Assembly: GCA_003641785.1 (NCBI GenBank) | Contig: QNAO01000018.1 | Span: 1-9,875 of the forward strand | Length of the DNA stretch: 9,875 nt | Source of the DNA: Thermotogae bacterium | GTDB taxonomy: Bacteria; Thermotogota; Thermotogae; Thermotogales; DSM-5069 | Direction of reading: 5' to 3' | Notes under the pieces: model-generated | Databases searched by the model: none | What the model was told of the DNA's origin: nothing | What the model saw: only the letters and a program-made list of their open reading frames with translations | Part shown: positions 7,002-9,875 of the stretch, in pieces | Position numbering within the stretch: the stretch's first letter is position 1 | How the letters are laid out: each line of letters opens with the position of its first letter | Position numbers and translations under genes: made by a program

Positions 7002-8182
7002 TTCAGAAACACCACAGCATTCCTCCCATAAGCCTCTAAAGCCTGCTTGGCGAATTCCTCATTGGAATGCTTTGAAAGCACGAACAATACCCTTCTTGAA
7101 GCAGAAGGTAACTCGGTAAATCCATCGGTGAATACAACTATACCTTCCGTTCGATATTTTTCTTGAATCCTGTCCACCGCAGGTTGAAGATCTGTCTCCC
7201 CACCTCCGATTACTTCCATCTTTCTCCACATTCCATGACGATACCTCATTTCGAGGTTCACTGTTCTATCCACTTGAATCAACACGATATCGGAACCAGA
7301 TAGTCTTGATATAGCATCTATTTCGGAAAGAAATGCGTTCAGTTCCTCATCTATGATACTCCCACTTGTGTCGACAACTACTCCAATTCGAGCGGTATAG
7401 TCTGTCTTCCAGCCAGGATGCATCTCGTATCTGCGGTTGGGTCTTAAAGGAGTCATGTACCTTTCTCCCTGTTCAGTTATCCCAATAAAACGCCTCATCA
7501 TATCCCGCCAATTCAACAATGGCTGCGATATCGATATTTGAACCAGCCTTCTGATCCCAGAAGGCAGTTCATTCTTGTAAAGATCGAAAGCTTTACCCAC
7601 TTTGGATTTCGTGAGTTCTAAAATCATGTCCACACTCGTATCAATTTCATACATAGCTTTGTGCGAATCGGTAGCTTTTTCTCGCATTTCCGCCACTTCA
7701 AGTACATCGTATCTGTCAAGTTTTTCCATTTCTTCAATAATCCACTTGTGATATTCCTCGGCACTGAGTCCAGGCATAGAGTCGGGAGGCACAACGAAAA
7801 AGTTCTCGTTGTCAACACCATGTCCCTCTCTTACCAAAACATCTAAAGGAACACCGAATGCCGTGAGCTCAGGTATGTACTGGTTTATAGAAGCGTCCAT
7901 AGCGAGATCCCATATCTTTCTGTCTCTTTCATCTTTTGGTCTTATTAAAAAATGAAGGCTGACTAAGTGGAGAATTTCATGAATGAGCATACCCTTGAGA
8001 ATGTTTCTATCTTTTTTCTGCAGCCAACGCGGGTTATAAACAAGCACAGGATTTGACTTTTTTGAAAAAGAAAGAGCAATAGTTCTCACCTTATCTGAAG
8101 GCCTTTTAGAAACTGTGAGCAGAAGATACAGGTAGAACGGTGACCTCTGTCCTATTTCAAGAATCAGGTCTTCAATTTTCAT
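6998..8182 (-). CDS. DUF2201-type protein: zinc-metallopeptidase-like domain fused to von Willebrand A (VWA) domain
   Basis: A 394-residue protein with two domains. The N-terminal half has the metallopeptidase-like signature HEILHLVSLH (His68, Glu69, His72, His77) followed by WDLAMDASIN (Asp96, Asn100), the usual pattern of DUF2201 N-terminal domains. A linking segment contains LLNWRDMMRRFI. The C-terminal VWA domain begins near residue 265 and keeps a full MIDAS metal site: DTSGS (271-275), Thr331 in GGGETDLQPA and Asp354 in FTDGFTELP. Proteins like this pair with MoxR-type AAA+ ATPases in many bacteria and archaea, by analogy with RavA-ViaA, NorQ-NorD and CbbQ-CbbO. Proteolytic activity is not established for the family as far as I know. 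The ATG overlaps the AAA+ gene stop (ATGA), with GGAGGGG just upstream. Confidence 0.9.
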   Translation of the reverse strand: MKIEDLILEIGQRSPFYLYLLLTVSKRPSDKVRTIALSFSKKSNPVLVYNPRWLQKKDRNILKGMLIHEILHLVSLHFLIRPKDERDRKIWDLAMDASINQYIPELTAFGVPLDVLVREGHGVDNENFFVVPPDSMPGLSAEEYHKWIIEEMEKLDRYDVLEVAEMREKATDSHKAMYEIDTSVDMILELTKSKVGKAFDLYKNELPSGIRRLVQISISQPLLNWRDMMRRFIGITEQGERYMTPLRPNRRYEMHPGWKTDYTARIGVVVDTSGSIIDEELNAFLSEIDAISRLSGSDIVLIQVDRTVNLEMRYRHGMWRKMEVIGGGETDLQPAVDRIQEKYRTEGIVVFTDGFTELPSASRRVLFVLSKHSNEEFAKQALEAYGRNAVVFLK

Positions 8183-9249
8183 ATCCCCTCCAGAACTGAT
8201 CTCACATTGGAATGAGTTGACAGCTCTTCCACAAGACTGTCAAAGAAGTCTGAATTGTCTTCTGAATTTGATGCCTTATCAACAATAAATCGAATAAGGG
8301 CATAGAAAGATTCTCTTGGGATCACAGAGCTCAGATCTGAGATGTTCTTTGCCACACGTTTTAAGTGTGTTCTAAGCATCGCCACTTCTTCATCATCAAC
8401 TTTGGAGAGATAATCTATGAGCCGGACAACGACCGAACTAGCTGAGTCAATATTATGCTTTTGGAGTGTTTGTGAAATACCTTCCACAAGGATCTTTCTG
8501 GGCAAAGGTGTTTCGAAACCATAAGTTGAGTAATCAACGAAAGCCTTCGCAGCTTCCGGTCCCAGTATTCCCGCCGCTAAATGATAGGCGTAACGCGTTC
8601 TCTCATCTGGAGTCAGATTATCTAAGACCCTGCTTAATTTGTACCAGCTTCTTGGGCTCGGCCTGAGTTCAATTCTCAGAGAAACTGGAGAAGGCATATA
8701 CAGAAATTCAGGATACTTTGACAAAAAACCCGTAACATCTTTGCTAACATTACGCTCGCGAGCCCATTCGCTCCACTCATTAAAAGCCGGCGACACGTCC
8801 AGAATAAAGAAACGAGACACAAAGGCAGGATCTGTTATCAAGTCCGCTTGATCATATTCCTCGTCAGGAGGATTCATTGTCGCCATAAGCCATGTTCCAT
8901 CTGGTAGAACATGGTTGTGAATTCTTCGATCAATGAGAAGTTGCATAACCGCATTTCTTATTGACCTATGAGCTCTGTTGATCTCATCAAGCAATATCAA
9001 GGTTTGCCCCGTCTCTGGCCACCAATCCGGCTTCAGAAAAACTGTCCTTTCATTTTCACGAGAGGGGAGCCCCAAAAGATCTCCTGGCTCCATCTGAGAA
9101 AGTATGAGTATTGTCAGCTCCCTGGAAGACTCCCGAGCAAGTTCTCGAGCGAGGTCAGTTTTGCCAACTCCAAAGTGACCAACGAGTAATGGAACTTCGC
9201 CTGCTTCCATAATTCGCCTGCTCAGTATTTTTGCATCATTCACATTCAC
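8179..9249 (-). CDS. MoxR-type AAA+ ATPase
   Basis: A 356-residue AAA+ ATPase. It has Walker A GHFGVGKT (24-31), Walker B LILLDEINRA (from 84), sensor 1 in MATMNPP (Asn126), an arginine-finger candidate in DPAFVSRF (Arg146) and a sensor 2-like SPRSW (Arg200). The sequence WWPETGQTLILLDEINRA followed by RNAVMQLLIDRRI is typical of the MoxR group. The C-terminal 150 residues are helical with no recognised domain. MoxR ATPases usually act as hexameric remodelling motors that load metals or assemble complexes through a VWA partner, which here is the next gene. The start is GTG at 9249: GGGAGG lies 8 bases upstream, and an in-frame TGA at 9253-9255 rules out anything longer. It is the first gene of a coupled three-gene operon. 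Confidence 0.92.
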   Translation of the reverse strand: MNVNDAKILSRRIMEAGEVPLLVGHFGVGKTDLARELARESSRELTILILSQMEPGDLLGLPSRENERTVFLKPDWWPETGQTLILLDEINRAHRSIRNAVMQLLIDRRIHNHVLPDGTWLMATMNPPDEEYDQADLITDPAFVSRFFILDVSPAFNEWSEWARERNVSKDVTGFLSKYPEFLYMPSPVSLRIELRPSPRSWYKLSRVLDNLTPDERTRYAYHLAAGILGPEAAKAFVDYSTYGFETPLPRKILVEGISQTLQKHNIDSASSVVVRLIDYLSKVDDEEVAMLRTHLKRVAKNISDLSSVIPRESFYALIRFIVDKASNSEDNSDFFDSLVEELSTHSNVRSVLEGI

Positions 9250-9257
9250 ATCTCACG

Positions 9258-9263
9258 CCTCCC
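9258..9263 (-). promoter_or_regulatory. Ribosome binding site GGGAGG for the AAA+ gene (GTG start)
   Basis: The plus-strand CCTCCC is GGGAGG on the coding strand, 8 bases before the GTG at 9249. It supports that start over the later in-frame GTG at 9243. Confidence 0.7.
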
Positions 9264-9268
9264 AGAGG

Positions 9269-9277
9269 ATTATATCA
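9269..9277 (-). promoter_or_regulatory. Possible extended -10 promoter (TGATATAAT) for the AAA+/VWA operon
   Basis: On the minus strand this reads TGATATAAT, a perfect TGnTATAAT extended -10. No good -35 lies 16-18 bases upstream, which extended -10 promoters can tolerate. The predicted transcription start, near 9262, would fall at the edge of the ribosome binding site, giving a very short leader. The match is exact but the spacing is odd, so this is a candidate only. Confidence 0.4.
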
Positions 9278-9326
9278 TCGCTTTGCACCTCAAAGAGAAC
9301 ACAACTTTCAGCCGCTAAACAATAAG

Positions 9327-9336
9327 AAGGGGTGAT
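9327..9336 (+). promoter_or_regulatory. Ribosome binding site AAGGGGTGAT for the GGDEF gene (TTG start)
   Basis: AAGGGGTGAT is one base short of the full anti-16S complement AAGGAGGTGAT. Its 3' end is 6 bases from the TTG at 9343. A GTG at 9349 is the next possible start; TTG at 9337 is too close. Confidence 0.6.
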
Positions 9337-9342
9337 TTGTTT

Positions 9343-9875
9343 TTGGAAGTGAACCAAGATGATCTTATGGGTTTGTTCAAAGAAAGTGGTGCAAAGGGCG
9401 AGAACTCACTCATGGGCGTGTTTGCCGTTATAGTAAGCAATTTTCTGAAGCAATCCTCTCTGAATTCTTTATTAGAGCAACTGTGCTCAGACATCTACAA
9501 AATGGTACCAAACACTTCTCTTTGTGCAATCTTGAAAGCAGATGGAGAACAATTTCGAGTTGTCACATCAAGCAGTAGCGGCTACCAGCTTCCCAGCACA
9601 TCCTATCCTTCACTGGACAGCTTGCTAAAAAGAATCAAAGCCTGTTTTGTTGTCAACGATTTTCAATCAGTGGAAATGGGAAAACAGTACTCACTTCTTC
9701 TTACAACTTTTGAACCCATTGAACCAGAATTACACAGACTGTTGAAGTACATATCATTGATAGCCTCTATTCATATGAATAACATCGAAAAGCAATCTGC
9801 TGTTGATTCTCAGAAAGCCAAAGATCCGCTCACGGGTGTGTTCACAAGACAAGCAGGCGAAGTGATACTCAACCG
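9343..9875 (+). CDS. GAF-like sensor plus GGDEF domain protein, candidate diguanylate cyclase (3' end outside window)
   Basis: An open frame of 177 codons runs off the right edge. Residues about 25-145 (from FAVIVSNFLKQSSLNSLLEQ through CAILKADGEQFRVV and the later SLLLTTFEP) look like a compact GAF-type sensory domain, a structural guess from its pattern. The stretch KDPLTGVFTRQAGEVIL from residue 160 matches the start of GGDEF domains (DxLTGlyNR), so the missing part probably makes cyclic di-GMP or is a degenerate version; the GG(D/E)EF site itself is not visible. No signal peptide or membrane segment is present, so it would be cytoplasmic. The start is taken as TTG because of the strong upstream ribosome binding site; an in-frame TAA at 9316-9318 bounds it. 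It is divergent from the AAA+ gene with a 93-base gap. Confidence 0.8.
   Translation, partial: MEVNQDDLMGLFKESGAKGENSLMGVFAVIVSNFLKQSSLNSLLEQLCSDIYKMVPNTSLCAILKADGEQFRVVTSSSSGYQLPSTSYPSLDSLLKRIKACFVVNDFQSVEMGKQYSLLLTTFEPIEPELHRLLKYISLIASIHMNNIEKQSAVDSQKAKDPLTGVFTRQAGEVILN

Noticed and set aside
6998..9249. AAA+/VWA pair as a proven phage-defence or tellurite-resistance system
   Set aside because: No Ter, VMAP, protease-effector or mobile-element genes are in view; the motifs fit general MoxR/VWA remodelling pairs equally well.
9283..9321. TTGCAC with TAAACA as a plus-strand promoter for the GGDEF gene
   Set aside because: Spacing and -10 match are poor; nothing convincing enough to annotate.

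Overview
The window looks like a 9.9 kb piece of a Thermotogota (Thermotogales-type) chromosome, possibly a whole metagenomic contig, because genes are cut at both ends. The assignment rests on the style of the proteins: a D-Ala-D-Ala ligase whose motifs closely resemble the Thermotoga maritima enzyme as I remember it, a topA-ddl gene pair, strong GGAGG ribosome binding sites, frequent GTG/TTG starts, tight gene overlaps and moderately AT-rich DNA. The family assignments are firm; the phylum is an inference.

Layout. (1) Positions 1-6226 hold a tightly packed plus-strand operon: an HD-domain hydrolase of the YhaM exoribonuclease type (5' end broken or scrambled), a phosphohexomutase, topoisomerase I (topA), D-Ala-D-Ala ligase (ddl), and a 350-residue protein that reads like a very divergent DNA polymerase sliding clamp. 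Neighbours overlap or lie no more than 15 bases apart. (2) Positions 6207-9249 hold a three-gene minus-strand operon joined by two ATGA stop/start overlaps. In transcription order it encodes a MoxR-type AAA+ ATPase, a fused zinc-metallopeptidase-like/von Willebrand A protein (DUF2201 type), and a 264-residue protein I do not recognise. The two operons converge and overlap by 20 bases. (3) From about 9343 a GAF-like/GGDEF protein (candidate diguanylate cyclase) starts divergently and runs off the right edge.

The plus operon combines RNA turnover or nucleotide hydrolysis, sugar-phosphate supply for the envelope, DNA supercoiling and cell-wall precursor synthesis, a housekeeping mix. The minus operon looks like a self-contained chaperone or remodelling module: an AAA+ motor, a MIDAS-bearing partner and a third component that may be its target, adaptor or regulator.

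The most striking structural signal is at the left edge. Positions 1-46 and 146-191 are a near-perfect inverted repeat, and the 99 bases between them are in the wrong orientation. Read on the minus strand, 145 down to 2 encodes exactly the piece of the HD protein missing upstream of 146, and flipping 47-145 restores a continuous YhaM-like reading frame. This is either a fold-back chimera at a contig end (most likely) or a real invertible or rearranged segment.
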